Shown: one piece after another, positions 34,421 to 42,794 of the stretch
Numbering within the stretch: position 1 is the stretch's first letter
Layout: each line of letters begins with the position of its first letter
NCBI RefSeq assembly: GCF_024385605.1
Contig: NZ_JANFOJ010000006.1
Location: 124,001-188,000, forward strand
Direction of reading: 5' to 3'
DNA: 64,000 nt
From: Sporolactobacillus sp. STSJ-5
Lineage (GTDB): Bacteria > Bacillota > Bacilli > Bacillales > Sporolactobacillaceae
Position numbers and translations under genes: made by a program
Notes under the pieces: generated by a model
The model's input: only the letters and a program-made list of their open reading frames with translations
The model's database searches: none
What the model was told of the DNA's origin: nothing

Positions 34421-34993
34421 ATGGAGCACTCTGAGATCGTTGATACTATAAGGGAACGCGTCATTGAGTCGGTGTCGCAGAATATGTATCTTTACGGTGT
34501 TTCGCCCTCTATTGGACGGTTGTACGGCACTTTGTTCTTTAACGGCAAACCCATGACTTTGGACGATATGAAAGAAGAATTAAAGATGAGTAAGACTAGT
34601 ATGAGTACATCCGTTCGCACCCTTATGGAACTGAATATGGTTGAACGTGTCTGGAGAAAAGGCATTCGAAAGGATCTTTATGAAGCACAGGGTGACTGGT
34701 ATCAGATCTTCACTGATTTTTTCTCAAATCAATGGCGAAAAGTGACTGCGATGAATACAAAAGCTGTACAACAATCCTTGAACGAACTAACCCAGCTTAT
34801 GAGAAACCCTGAGCTGTCAGAAACCGAGCGCGAACTAATCCAGGCGGACATGGACAAGTACCGCTATATAATAGACTATTACAACTGGCTGAATCACCTT
34901 TTTGATTTCCTTGAAAGCGATGAATTGTTCCAAATTGTAAAGAAAAAAATGGACCAGGGAAAAAGCGAACCGCCTGCAGATCTTGGCAGCTAA
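34421..34993 (+). CDS. GbsR-family (MarR-like) regulator, probable opuA repressor
   Basis: 190 residues from ATG at 34421, with a GGTG SD; ATG 34403 has no SD. It is a winged-helix protein of the GbsR family: YGVSPSIGRLYGTLFFNGKPMTLDDM, KEELKMSKTSMSTSVRTLMEL (recognition helix), and a C-terminal helical region (DYYNWLNHLFDFLESDELFQ). GbsR-type proteins sense choline or betaine and repress osmoprotectant genes; relatives such as OpcR and OpuAR control betaine importers. Its place next to opuA, divergent and sharing a palindromic operator, supports that role here. Confidence 0.85.
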   Translation: MEHSEIVDTIRERVIESVSQNMYLYGVSPSIGRLYGTLFFNGKPMTLDDMKEELKMSKTSMSTSVRTLMELNMVERVWRKGIRKDLYEAQGDWYQIFTDFFSNQWRKVTAMNTKAVQQSLNELTQLMRNPELSETERELIQADMDKYRYIIDYYNWLNHLFDFLESDELFQIVKKKMDQGKSEPPADLGS

Positions 34994-35013
34994 TCTCTAT
35001 TTTCAAAGAATTT

Positions 35014-35068
35014 AGAAGAGGGTATCTCAGAGTCAAAGATAGACTTTCTGAGATACCCTCTTCTTGCT
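35014..35068 (+). terminator. Terminator of GbsR-like gene
   Basis: An 18-bp stem (AGAAGAGGGTATCTCAGA and its complement) with a 15-base loop, 20 bases after the stop. Confidence 0.85.
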
Positions 35069-35128
35069 TGTGTACATACATAACGATCACCCTAATTGAT
35101 GACACCGTCAACATGCGCGTTATTTCAA

Positions 35129-35160
35129 AAAAACAGCCCCGCTCATGAGCGGGGCTGCCT
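35129..35160 (-). terminator. Terminator of D-hydroxyacid dehydrogenase gene
   Basis: Perfect palindrome AGCCCCGCTCATGAGCGGGGCT followed on the minus strand by seven T residues, close after the stop at 35176. Confidence 0.9.
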
Positions 35161-35175
35161 TATTGAAATCAATTA

Positions 35176-36201
35176 TTATTTTGCAGCTGGTTGCGGAAGT
35201 TCAACTTCAGCGCGGCCGAGGCTTTCGCCTTTGACTGCAGCATTGAAGTTATCATAGCTTGTTGAAATCATGTTTGAAACGGCTACGTCCGTCATTGCAG
35301 CAACGTGAGGTGTGATCAATACCTTAGGATAGAGTTCAACCAATTCTTTGATCGTAGCATCTGGGAATTCAGTGCCGTCAGAGAAGTCTTTGCCGAAGAA
35401 ACGTGCTTCGTCAGTCAATACATCGGCACCGAAGCCTTCGAGTTTACCACTCTTGATTGCTTTAACGACAGCAGCTTCGTCAACAATTTCGCCACGTGCA
35501 GTGTTGACCAGAATGGCGCCCTTTTTCATTTTGCCGATGAAGTCTTCGCCGACAAAGTTTTCGTTCTTGCCAGGGAAGTATGGAAGGTGCAGGCTGACAA
35601 TATCAGATTCAGCAAGCAGTTCATCCAATTCCTTGAATTCAACCAATTTCTTAGCGAAGTCGCTTTGGAAAATATCGTAACCGAGCAATTTCGCGCCGAG
35701 ACCTTTATACAATTCTGCTTCAACGCAGCCGATATGGCCTGTTCCGACAATACCAACAGTAACTTTATGAACTTCGTGGCTGAAATTCGTTTCCGTTACA
35801 GTAAAGTTCAGTTTCGAAGTGCGGGCAGTTGTATAAACTGTGTGGCGAAGAAGTGCTGTTCCAAGATAAACAGCCAGTTCTGCAATTGCGTTCGGTGAAT
35901 AAGCAGGAACACGAGCAACTTTCAATCCAAGATCAGAAGCTGCTTGCAGGTCGATATGGTTAAAGCCGGCGGTACGTGTAAATACGTATTTGATGCCGTA
36001 TTCACTGAATTTTTCAAGGTTTGCACGGTCTGCGAGACAGTTAACGAAAAGCAGTACGCCGTCGTGACCCTTTGCAAGATCACCGTTGTCGGCAGTCAGC
36101 AAGTCATTAACCAAAGTCAATTCATAACCGTATTTGTTCAATTCACTGTACAAATGTTCTTCGTAAGGTTCTACACCATACGCAATGATTTTAAAAGCCA
36201 T
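35176..36201 (-). CDS. ldhD: D-lactate dehydrogenase-type D-2-hydroxyacid dehydrogenase
   Basis: 341 residues. NAD-binding motif TVGIVGTGHIGCVEAELYKGLG (given here in part: VGIVGTGHIG, ~147). Catalytic residues of the family are visible: Arg in VNTARGEIVDE (~235), Glu in DVLTDEARFF (~265) and His in TPHVAAMT (~297). N-terminal TRTAGFNHIDL and RVPAYSPNAIAELA match D-lactate dehydrogenases. It would reduce pyruvate to D-lactate and reoxidise NADH, the main end step in D-lactate producers; other 2-oxo acids are possible. The ATG follows AGGAGG. A promoter and a Rex-like site lie in the leader. Symbol by family, not proof of substrate. Confidence 0.82.
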   Translation of the reverse strand: MAFKIIAYGVEPYEEHLYSELNKYGYELTLVNDLLTADNGDLAKGHDGVLLFVNCLADRANLEKFSEYGIKYVFTRTAGFNHIDLQAASDLGLKVARVPAYSPNAIAELAVYLGTALLRHTVYTTARTSKLNFTVTETNFSHEVHKVTVGIVGTGHIGCVEAELYKGLGAKLLGYDIFQSDFAKKLVEFKELDELLAESDIVSLHLPYFPGKNENFVGEDFIGKMKKGAILVNTARGEIVDEAAVVKAIKSGKLEGFGADVLTDEARFFGKDFSDGTEFPDATIKELVELYPKVLITPHVAAMTDVAVSNMISTSYDNFNAAVKGESLGRAEVELPQPAAK

Positions 36202-36281
36202 GCTTAAACATCCTCCTAAAGAAAGTTTATTCTACACCCGATGTTTCTGAACAGCGGGAGTTGTAACCTGAACAGCTTGAT

Positions 36282-36299
36282 TCGTGATTCCTTTCACAA
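36282..36299. promoter_or_regulatory. Candidate Rex operator
   Basis: On the minus strand TTGTGAAAGGAATCACGA, which differs from the consensus TTGTGAANNNNTTCACAA at two positions. It lies in the leader between the predicted promoter and the dehydrogenase start. Rex senses NADH/NAD+ and controls ldh genes in many Gram-positives. Confidence 0.5.
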
Positions 36300-36399
36300 T
36301 AAAGAAAAAAGTTTTCTACCTACTCATCACATACTATTCCAAGAATCTTAGTTTAACCACTTTTATGTGAATGATTAGGAAATCTTATTTCACGTTAAA

Positions 36400-36428
36400 A
36401 GTATAACATTGCCTCGTTAATGTCACAA
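36400..36428 (-). promoter_or_regulatory. Predicted promoter of the ldhD-type gene
   Basis: On the minus strand TTGTGA, a 17-base spacer and TATACT. Confidence 0.6.
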
Positions 36429-36629
36429 TTAGAAAAAAATGATTTTTTTGTGAAAACTGCACTTGTTTATCTTTACCGGCTCATTTTCAATATCATCGTT
36501 ACCTTAAGCTACCCCAAAAAGCATAGTTACAAACAATTGTATGCTTTAACCGACACAAGGTGCGGCGAATCGATTAAAATTTATTTTCAGCTTCCTTCCT
36601 TTATCCACCTTGAATTATTGCACGATTAA

Positions 36630-36662
36630 ATAAAAGAACCCACAAGCAACGCTTATGGGTCA
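36630..36662 (-). terminator. Terminator of the Ser-rich lipoprotein gene
   Basis: ACCCATAAGC / GCTTGTGGGT stem with a 3-base loop, then TCTTTTATTT on the minus strand. Confidence 0.75.
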
Positions 36663-36701
36663 AAACAGTATGATCAATACCGATCAATTTTAAGAATTAA
36701 T

Positions 36702-37475
36702 TCATTTAATTTCCTTGTACGTATTACTGAGCAGATCAAGCTGAGTGACCTTTCCCGAACTTTTATAGTATCTGAAAAATCCTGCGGACGGAGCAGTATT
36801 GGGATCCGCCGCACTGTCATTCGTATGGTTTTCGCGCAGCTCCATTGAATAATAAGCCCCATTGTCAGTCGTATCGACGTAAACTTCATCCGGCGTATAG
36901 CCTGCTGCCTTAATCACAGCCGCTTCCGCTTGCTTCTGCGTCACCGTTTCACCAGAACTATTTGAAGTATTGCTCGATGAACTGCCCGATGATGCAGAAG
37001 ATGACGACGATGATGAACCATCTGTACTGCTCGACGAAGCAGCCGTCGAGCTGCTTTCTGACGAGGTTGACGATGAGCTCTGGGAAGCTTGACTCGATGA
37101 AGTTCCCTCAGCATTCTGTTGTTTTGCCGCCATCACTTTGTCTCTTAACTCCCTTGCATCTTTTCTCAATGCACCTGATCCATTTTTTTGAAGAATGACT
37201 GCATTTAATGACGTAATCGCTTGATCCGGATGATCCATCATTGACTTTGCAACCAGAAAATTATTGGTTTGAGCGGATAATATGGTTGCCTTTTGATCTT
37301 TTTTCTTATAGCTTAATGCCTTTTTAAAATAGCCTGCCGCAGCATCATAATCCTTTGAAACAAGAGCAGCCTGTCCTTTTTTCATTGCCTGATCATAGGC
37401 TTGATCTTCCTGATTGGCGCAGCCGCTCAGAACAAGGGCTACAATCATCGTTATAACTAACAGTGTCTTTTTCAT
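36702..37475 (-). CDS. Lipoprotein with TPR-like N-part and Ser-rich linker
   Basis: 257 residues. Lipoprotein signal with lipobox LVLSGC (Cys ~19). Residues ~25-120 are helical and TPR-like (AMKKGQAALVSKDYDAAAGYF, then LSYKKKDQKA). Residues ~122-178 are almost only Ser with Thr, Ala, Gly and Gln, a flexible linker as found in wall-spanning proteins. The last ~80 residues (TQKQAEAAVIKAAGYTPDEVYV, FFRYYKSSGKVTQLDLLS) form a small alpha/beta domain I do not recognise by name, possibly protein-protein or wall binding. Own terminator. Function unknown. Confidence 0.75.
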   Translation of the reverse strand: MKKTLLVITMIVALVLSGCANQEDQAYDQAMKKGQAALVSKDYDAAAGYFKKALSYKKKDQKATILSAQTNNFLVAKSMMDHPDQAITSLNAVILQKNGSGALRKDARELRDKVMAAKQQNAEGTSSSQASQSSSSTSSESSSTAASSSSTDGSSSSSSSASSGSSSSNTSNSSGETVTQKQAEAAVIKAAGYTPDEVYVDTTDNGAYYSMELRENHTNDSAADPNTAPSAGFFRYYKSSGKVTQLDLLSNTYKEIK

Positions 37476-37653
37476 GTCTGCCTCCAGCTCAAATGACGTT
37501 GTGTCTTCTATATAGTATCATTTTTCTCTCGTTATTTGACCTCTTTCTCTGATTATCGGCAGATTTCGGGAATTTATCAGCCGCTCAATAATAATAGGCA
37601 CTTACCCCATTCATTTGCATATACTGTGTGAAATCAATAGGGAGATGATTTGA

Positions 37654-38556
37654 ATGATGAAACCTGTCATTCCATATTATGGTTCAATGACTGATTGCAA
37701 AGAAGTCCCGATTACCTTTCCACCGCAGCATCAGGACCGGCAGCCCGGACTAGAATATCTCATGAATCCGCAGCCGATTTTTGACAATCCAAATTATATT
37801 GGTACTGGAAAATTAACAGGTAAAATTGCCATCATTACCGGAGGGGACAGCGGTATTGGTCGTGCCGCTGCCGTCGCTTTTGCAAAAGAAGGTGCCGATT
37901 TGGTTCTGGTTTACCTAAACGAAAATCAAGATGCAAAAACAGTTCAGGATGCGGTGCAAAAAATTGGTCGGAGATGCCTCCTTCTTCCAATTGATTTGCG
38001 TGAACGAAATGCCGGCGAACAAATTGTCACCCGAACACTGGAAACATATGGGCATATAAATATTTTAATTAACAATGCAGGTGTTCAGTTTCCCCAGCCT
38101 TCACTTGAGGCAATTACAGATCAGCAGCTTGAAACAACCTTTAATGTTAACATTGAATCGTTCTTTCGGCTCTCGCGAGCAGTTGTGCCGCATCTTCACA
38201 GCGGAGACAGTATTGTCAACACAACTTCCGTGCAAGCGAATATCGGAAGCAGCCAGTTAATTGACTATGCCTCGACAAAAGGCGCGATTGTCAGCTTTAC
38301 ACGGGCACTTGCCCACAATCTTGCCGACAAAGGCATTCGCGTGAACGCTGTCGCTCCGGGACCGATCTGGACTCCGCTTCAACCTGCTTCATGGTCGGCG
38401 GACGTCGTTAAGACTTTAGGCGCAGATACACCAATGAAACGTGCCGGTCAGCCCTACGAACTTGCACCTGTTTATGTTTTACTCGCTTCCGATGACGGAT
38501 CCTATATTACCGGACAGACCATCCATGTGAACGGCGGACAGACGATGGCTTCATAA
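37654..38556 (+). CDS. SDR-family oxidoreductase (YghA/YhdF-like)
   Basis: 300 residues. A ~50-residue N-terminal extension (QHQDRQPGLEYLMNPQPIFD) precedes a classical short-chain dehydrogenase domain: cofactor motif TGGDSGIGRAAA (~62), NNAGVQ (~140), and the catalytic Ser/Tyr/Lys in NTTSVQ..., DYASTKGAIVSFTRA (~205), then VNAVAPGPIWTPLQP. The extension plus core is typical of the YghA/general-stress subgroup acting on aldehydes or glucose-like substrates; true substrate unknown. The ATG lies 9 bases after GGGAG. A hairpin follows the gene. Confidence 0.88.
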   Translation: MMKPVIPYYGSMTDCKEVPITFPPQHQDRQPGLEYLMNPQPIFDNPNYIGTGKLTGKIAIITGGDSGIGRAAAVAFAKEGADLVLVYLNENQDAKTVQDAVQKIGRRCLLLPIDLRERNAGEQIVTRTLETYGHINILINNAGVQFPQPSLEAITDQQLETTFNVNIESFFRLSRAVVPHLHSGDSIVNTTSVQANIGSSQLIDYASTKGAIVSFTRALAHNLADKGIRVNAVAPGPIWTPLQPASWSADVVKTLGADTPMKRAGQPYELAPVYVLLASDDGSYITGQTIHVNGGQTMAS

Positions 38557-38590
38557 CTTAATTTTCACCGCTGTTTTCTCTAGACAACAA

Positions 38591-38640
38591 AAAAACTCTC
38601 CCAGTGAACACTCAACACGCGTAAGAGAGTTTATTTTTTG
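38591..38640 (+). terminator. Terminator of the SDR gene
   Basis: AAACTCTC / GAGAGTTT stem with a 24-base loop, followed by ATTTTTTG. The rest of the gap to 38827 shows nothing I can name. Confidence 0.55.
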
Positions 38641-38827
38641 ATATCTTGCCTATCTTCTAGACACTACTCATTTGATGGACTTCAGCACCTTCCGTATGAG
38701 GTTGCTGAAGCTTCGTTAAACCAGCCCCCTACCTTCTCTTGATAAACGTTTAAGCTGTTCCATGTTCCACGATTATAACGTAGTTTAAGCATTGAAGGAA
38801 CCGAACGCTCCATGCAAAGGCAATGAA

Positions 38828-40012
38828 TTACTGATAATCCTTTGCCAGCTTTTCAAATGCAGCAAGCGAGCGTTCCACTTTTTCCGTTGGAATGCAATAA
38901 GCCATACGGAAGTAACCCGGGCAGCCGAAGCTGTCTGCCGGTACAAGAATCAAATCGTATTTTAATGCACGCTTGCAGAAGGCGACCGCATCCTCTTCCA
39001 AGGCCTTCGGAAAGATATAGAAGGTACCGCCCGGTTTCACGCATGAGAAGCCGAGCTTCGTAAGCCCTTCATAGAGAATGTTCATATTTGTTTCGTAAAC
39101 CGACAGATCGGCAGTCATATCGAGCACTTCAGCAACTGCCAGCTGAATCAGCGAAGGCGGACAATTGTGGCCAATGCCGCGCGAGATTTGGCCGCACATG
39201 TTCACGATCAGCGCCGCATCCGGACCATTCGGATTGACGGCTACATAGCCAATGCGTTCTCCCGGTAGCGACAGTGATTTACTGAATGAATAGCAAGTGA
39301 TTGTATGTGTATAGTATTTGGCCGTGTAAGGTGCATCCACATGCTCAAAAACAATTTCACGATAAGGCTCGTCCGAAATGATATAAATATCGTGACCGTA
39401 TTCCTTTTCTTTCTGTGACAAAAAGGACGCGAGTTTCTTGATCGTTTCCGTCGAATAAACTGCTCCTGATGGATTGTTAGGTGTATTGATTAATACGGCA
39501 GAAACCTTCGGCGAGAGCATTTTTTCAAATGCTTCAAAGTTAACTTGCATTGTTTCCGTATCCGGCGGAACAACCTTCAAGACGGCACCAAGTCCATGCA
39601 CGTAAGGTGTATATTCCGGGAAAAACGGTGCAAATGTGATCACTTCATCGCCTGAGGTCGCAACCGCACGCAATGCGTGAGCAAGCGCGCCTGCCGCGCC
39701 GGACGTCATGAAAATATGCTCTTTTTTGTAATTCAGGCCGAATCGTCGGGAAAGCGAAGCCGCGACCTTCTCACGAACAGAGGTGATCCCAAGACTCGGA
39801 CTGTATCCATGGACAGCCATAGAATCCTTGCTTGATGCGAGTTCTACCAGCTTATCGGTAAATGCTTGAGGAACCGGTACCGACGGATTGCCTAAGCTAT
39901 AATCAAAGACATTTTCATAACCTATTTGTTTCGCTCGTTCCGTGGCATATTCCGCAAGTTCACGAATCACCGACTTCTGACTGAGCATCTGCTTAAATTC
40001 TTCAGCAATCAT
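38828..40012 (-). CDS. Class I/II PLP-dependent aminotransferase
   Basis: 394 residues from ATG at 40012, 7 bases after AGGGA; the frame opens further upstream without an SD. It is a fold-type I aminotransferase of the aspartate/aromatic group. It has FDYSLGNPSVPVP (~42), TSGAAGALAHALRA, INTPNNPSGAVYS (~175), IISDEPYREIVF (~215), the PLP lysine in TCYSFSKSLSLPGERIGY (~245) and the C-terminal FRMAYCIPTEKVERSL with the carboxylate-binding Arg. It makes or breaks down an amino acid with 2-oxoglutarate; the exact substrate is not readable. Single-gene unit. Confidence 0.85.
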   Translation of the reverse strand: MIAEEFKQMLSQKSVIRELAEYATERAKQIGYENVFDYSLGNPSVPVPQAFTDKLVELASSKDSMAVHGYSPSLGITSVREKVAASLSRRFGLNYKKEHIFMTSGAAGALAHALRAVATSGDEVITFAPFFPEYTPYVHGLGAVLKVVPPDTETMQVNFEAFEKMLSPKVSAVLINTPNNPSGAVYSTETIKKLASFLSQKEKEYGHDIYIISDEPYREIVFEHVDAPYTAKYYTHTITCYSFSKSLSLPGERIGYVAVNPNGPDAALIVNMCGQISRGIGHNCPPSLIQLAVAEVLDMTADLSVYETNMNILYEGLTKLGFSCVKPGGTFYIFPKALEEDAVAFCKRALKYDLILVPADSFGCPGYFRMAYCIPTEKVERSLAAFEKLAKDYQ

Positions 40013-40259
40013 GTATGAATCCCTCACTTTTTTACAGTAGCATTTCTATTGCGGCCGGCACAAAAGCCGTCTTACTCTTTACCCAGTACTGTTATTATAC
40101 CGATCTTAACAGACGATTTCTATCAAATCCCAAGAAATAGTTTCGCAAATTGACGCGATAAAGCGTTCGGCATCATGTTTGAGGTTGTGCATCAGCGCCT
40201 TTTCCCGTATGTTTAACTTAAAACGAATGGTGGACAACATTCAAGTGAGGTGCCGCAAA

Positions 40260-41846
40260 TTGAAACTATGGATGAACGGAACATTCTACATGATGAACAA
40301 GCCTGGGCAGACTGTGACCCGTGTGCTTACCGATAAGGGCAAAATAATTGCTTTAGAGGAACAAGCAGCCGCTATGGCTCAAGAGTGGGGTGCAGAAAGG
40401 ATTGATCTTCACGGTGGGATCGTTTTTCCCGGCTTCGTTGACAGTCATCTGCACTTGCTCTGGTACGGCCAGGCATTAGATCGCCTGAATCTTTACGGCT
40501 ATTCAACGAAGAAGGCATGCATGGAGGCAATTACCGAACGCGCAGCTCAGTTAAAGGACGGGGAGTGGCTGTTTGTCGAAGGTTATGATGACAACAATTT
40601 AAGCGACAGCTCGCAGCTGCTGACACGGCGCGACCTTGATAGGATCAGCGATGTGCATCCGATTCTCGTGCGCCGGATTGACTACCACACGGTCAGCATC
40701 AATACTCCATTTATTAAAAAAATCGGTCTCAAGCGCGGCCAAGTATTTGAAGGCGGCGGTATGATTGACTTGGATGGAGAGGGAGTGCCAACTGGTGTTT
40801 TGCGCGATGAAGCTTCAATGCTTGCCATCGATCGATTCCCGTCCGAAAGCCAAAAAGAGCTGGAGCGGCTGATTAAACTAGCTGTCAATGATTTGTGGAA
40901 AAAAGGACTGGTCGGCGCACACTCGGAGGATCTTCACTATTTTAATGGTTTTGAAGGTACCGTTCGCGCATTCCGCAACACGCTCAACGAAAATTACCCG
41001 TTTCGAGCACATCTGCTTGTTCATCATAGAGAATTAGATGCCTATCTTCAGGCTCCGGAAGCGCTCAAAACATCTGATCCATTTGTTGCGCTCGGCGCTA
41101 TGAAAATCTTTTATGACGGCACGGTCGGATCTCATACCGCCTTCATGACTAAGCCATACGCTGGGGAGCCGCACAACTACGGTCTAAAATTTCATGAGGA
41201 TGATGTGTTTGAAGATCTTGTGCGTCAGGCGCGCGCCGCGCAGCTGCCGGTCGCCATTCACATTATTGGCGACCGCGCCTTCGAGCAGGTGATTCGCGTT
41301 CTAAAAAAATACCCGCCGCTTCCGGGTCAAAAAGATCGCATGATTCATACGCCGTGGCTCCGTCCGCATATGCTGGATGCGGCGCAAGGCATGCCGCTTA
41401 TTTTTGATATTCAGCCGCAATTCATGAGCAGTGATATGCCATGGGCGCTGGACGTGCTCGGGCCGACTTTCCCGCCGCTCGCTTTTGCATGGAAAGCGAT
41501 TCAGAAAAGAGGATTCACGATTGCCGGCGGCAGTGATGCGCCGATCGAAGTGCCAAACCCTTTCTTGGCCATTCACTCAGCAGTAACGCGTACATGTAAT
41601 ACAGACTTAAATGGAAAACGCTATTTTCCCAACGAAGCATTAAGTGTTTTTGAAGCGATCGCACTCTACACAACAGGAAGCGCCGCCGCATGCGGTCAAG
41701 AAGAGGCGCGCGGCACGATTGAGATCGGCAAAGCAGCTGACTTCACAGTTCTCGATCAAGATCCCTTTTCGCTTGATCCCGCCGACCTGCGCAACATTTC
41801 GGTGCACAAAACCATAGTGAACGAGCGTATTGTGTTTGAGAAATAG
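40260..41846 (+). CDS. Amidohydrolase family protein (YtcJ-like)
   Basis: 528 residues from TTG at 40260, 7 bases after GAGGTG; the frame is open upstream but without an SD, and this length equals that of YtcJ-type proteins. Metal ligands are visible: HxH in FPGFVDSHLHLLWYG (~60), a possible bridging Lys in GAMKIFYDGTVGS (~285), His in VAIHIIGDRAFE (~335) and His in RMIHTPWLRP, and Asp in TIAGGSDAPIEVP (~425). These are the marks of the amidohydrolase superfamily with a zinc or binuclear site. Substrates of this subgroup are mostly unknown (amides, N-formyl or exoenzyme-type compounds). Confidence 0.85.
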   Translation: MKLWMNGTFYMMNKPGQTVTRVLTDKGKIIALEEQAAAMAQEWGAERIDLHGGIVFPGFVDSHLHLLWYGQALDRLNLYGYSTKKACMEAITERAAQLKDGEWLFVEGYDDNNLSDSSQLLTRRDLDRISDVHPILVRRIDYHTVSINTPFIKKIGLKRGQVFEGGGMIDLDGEGVPTGVLRDEASMLAIDRFPSESQKELERLIKLAVNDLWKKGLVGAHSEDLHYFNGFEGTVRAFRNTLNENYPFRAHLLVHHRELDAYLQAPEALKTSDPFVALGAMKIFYDGTVGSHTAFMTKPYAGEPHNYGLKFHEDDVFEDLVRQARAAQLPVAIHIIGDRAFEQVIRVLKKYPPLPGQKDRMIHTPWLRPHMLDAAQGMPLIFDIQPQFMSSDMPWALDVLGPTFPPLAFAWKAIQKRGFTIAGGSDAPIEVPNPFLAIHSAVTRTCNTDLNGKRYFPNEALSVFEAIALYTTGSAAACGQEEARGTIEIGKAADFTVLDQDPFSLDPADLRNISVHKTIVNERIVFEK

Positions 41847-41886
41847 GCAGCTTTTTATATCTTATTATCCCGCAGAGGTGTTCCTT

Positions 41887-42249
41887 ACGAAAATTATTCC
41901 ATTTTTCATTGTCGGCACCATTTTTTCCGCCAGTAACCTACTTGTGAATCACTACCTAAAGAGAAAGTATAACATCGCAAAAAGCAAAGGTTGGTTCTAT
42001 CACCCACTAAATCGATTTCATTCCAGTATGGAAGCTTTTTTATTCGTTCTTTTTATCATTGCTCTTTTTTTCTTCAATGCCGAAGTCTTTGGCATCATTG
42101 CTTACGTCACTGTTATCAATGGTCTGCGCGCTTTGATGGAATGGAGATATGAGCATGAGAAAAAACACTATCTGCTTTCGCTGTCTTCGACGGTTTTTCT
42201 GACCATTTTTTTTGGCGTGGTAGTTGCGACGCGCATCCTTCCGATCTAA
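41887..42249 (+). CDS. DUF4181 membrane protein (probable ACG start)
   Basis: About 120 residues with four hydrophobic segments and conserved-looking WFYHPLNRFHSSMEAFLF and MEWRYEHEKKHYLLSL, which match the small DUF4181 family of Bacillales membrane proteins (assigned from memory). Function unknown. A clear SD (AGAGGTG, ending 41880) is followed after 6 bases by ACG (41887), giving MKIIPFFIVGTIF. The alternative GTG 41878 overlaps the SD itself, and ATG/GTG/TTG are absent at proper spacing. It is the second gene in the window with this feature. It lies just after the amidohydrolase and may be co-transcribed. Confidence 0.65.
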   Translation, partial: TKIIPFFIVGTIFSASNLLVNHYLKRKYNIAKSKGWFYHPLNRFHSSMEAFLFVLFIIALFFFNAEVFGIIAYVTVINGLRALMEWRYEHEKKHYLLSLSSTVFLTIFFGVVVATRILPI

Positions 42250-42255
42250 GTGTGT

Positions 42256-42768
42256 TCACAAGTAATTTTTAATCTTCGACCATTCTTCGATCTTCTCGTC
42301 CAGTGTCTTCGGATATCGAGAAGGCGTCGGACTGGTAGACGGCATTTTAATCAAGTCTATGCCGGTTGGGATCACTGATTTAAAATGCTTTTTAAATACG
42401 GCAAAAGACTTGCTTCCGTTAAAAGCGATCGCTCGGATGTCCGGATACGTGCGAAGCAAGCCGGGAATATTATTAGGCTCTTCGTCTTTAATTGCAGAGT
42501 CAAGGCTGCCTTGGCGTTTGCAATAGTGAATGGAATCCCACAGTGCAATCTGATGTTTCTTAACAAAATTCGTTTTCTCAGCATAGGACGGGTTCACGTA
42601 TTCTTGGTTAAAAAGTGCGTACATGATCCGCCAAAATTGGTTGCGTGGATTAGCATAGTATTGCTGCTTCGTCAGGGATTGGACGCCGGGCATCGACCCT
42701 AAAATCAGAACACGCGCATCTTTTCCAATAATTTTCGGCATCGAATAGATCGGCTCATTCGTGTTCAT
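42256..42768 (-). CDS. UDG-superfamily DNA glycosylase (family 6, hypoxanthine-DNA glycosylase-like)
   Basis: 170 residues from ATG at 42768, 6 bases after GGAGG. The N-terminal motif VLILGSMPGVQSL followed by QQYYANPRNQFWRIMYALF is the signature of the uracil-DNA glycosylase superfamily 6 (DNA-deoxyinosine glycosylases), with Asn as catalytic residue. The C-terminal LPSTSP-type motif is present as KMPSTSPTPSRY. It removes hypoxanthine (deaminated adenine) from DNA in base-excision repair; the base specificity is inference from the family. Confidence 0.85.
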   Translation of the reverse strand: MNTNEPIYSMPKIIGKDARVLILGSMPGVQSLTKQQYYANPRNQFWRIMYALFNQEYVNPSYAEKTNFVKKHQIALWDSIHYCKRQGSLDSAIKDEEPNNIPGLLRTYPDIRAIAFNGSKSFAVFKKHFKSVIPTGIDLIKMPSTSPTPSRYPKTLDEKIEEWSKIKNYL

Positions 42769-42794
42769 CAATTCCCTCCATCTCTCGATTTCTG

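Larger units (their letters stand above)
36202..36629 (-). other. Long upstream region of the ldhD-type gene
   Basis: About 430 AT-rich bases. It contains the promoter at 36400-36428, a 190-base leader, a Rex-like site and, at about 36423-36452, an A/T hairpin framed by TCACAA and TTTGTGA. An open frame on the plus strand at 36420-36629 has no SD and looks non-coding. Nothing else recognised. Confidence 0.4.

Noticed and set aside
36420-36629. A 69-codon plus-strand frame upstream of the ldhD-type gene
   Set aside because: Lies over the predicted promoter, lacks an SD and is AT-driven.
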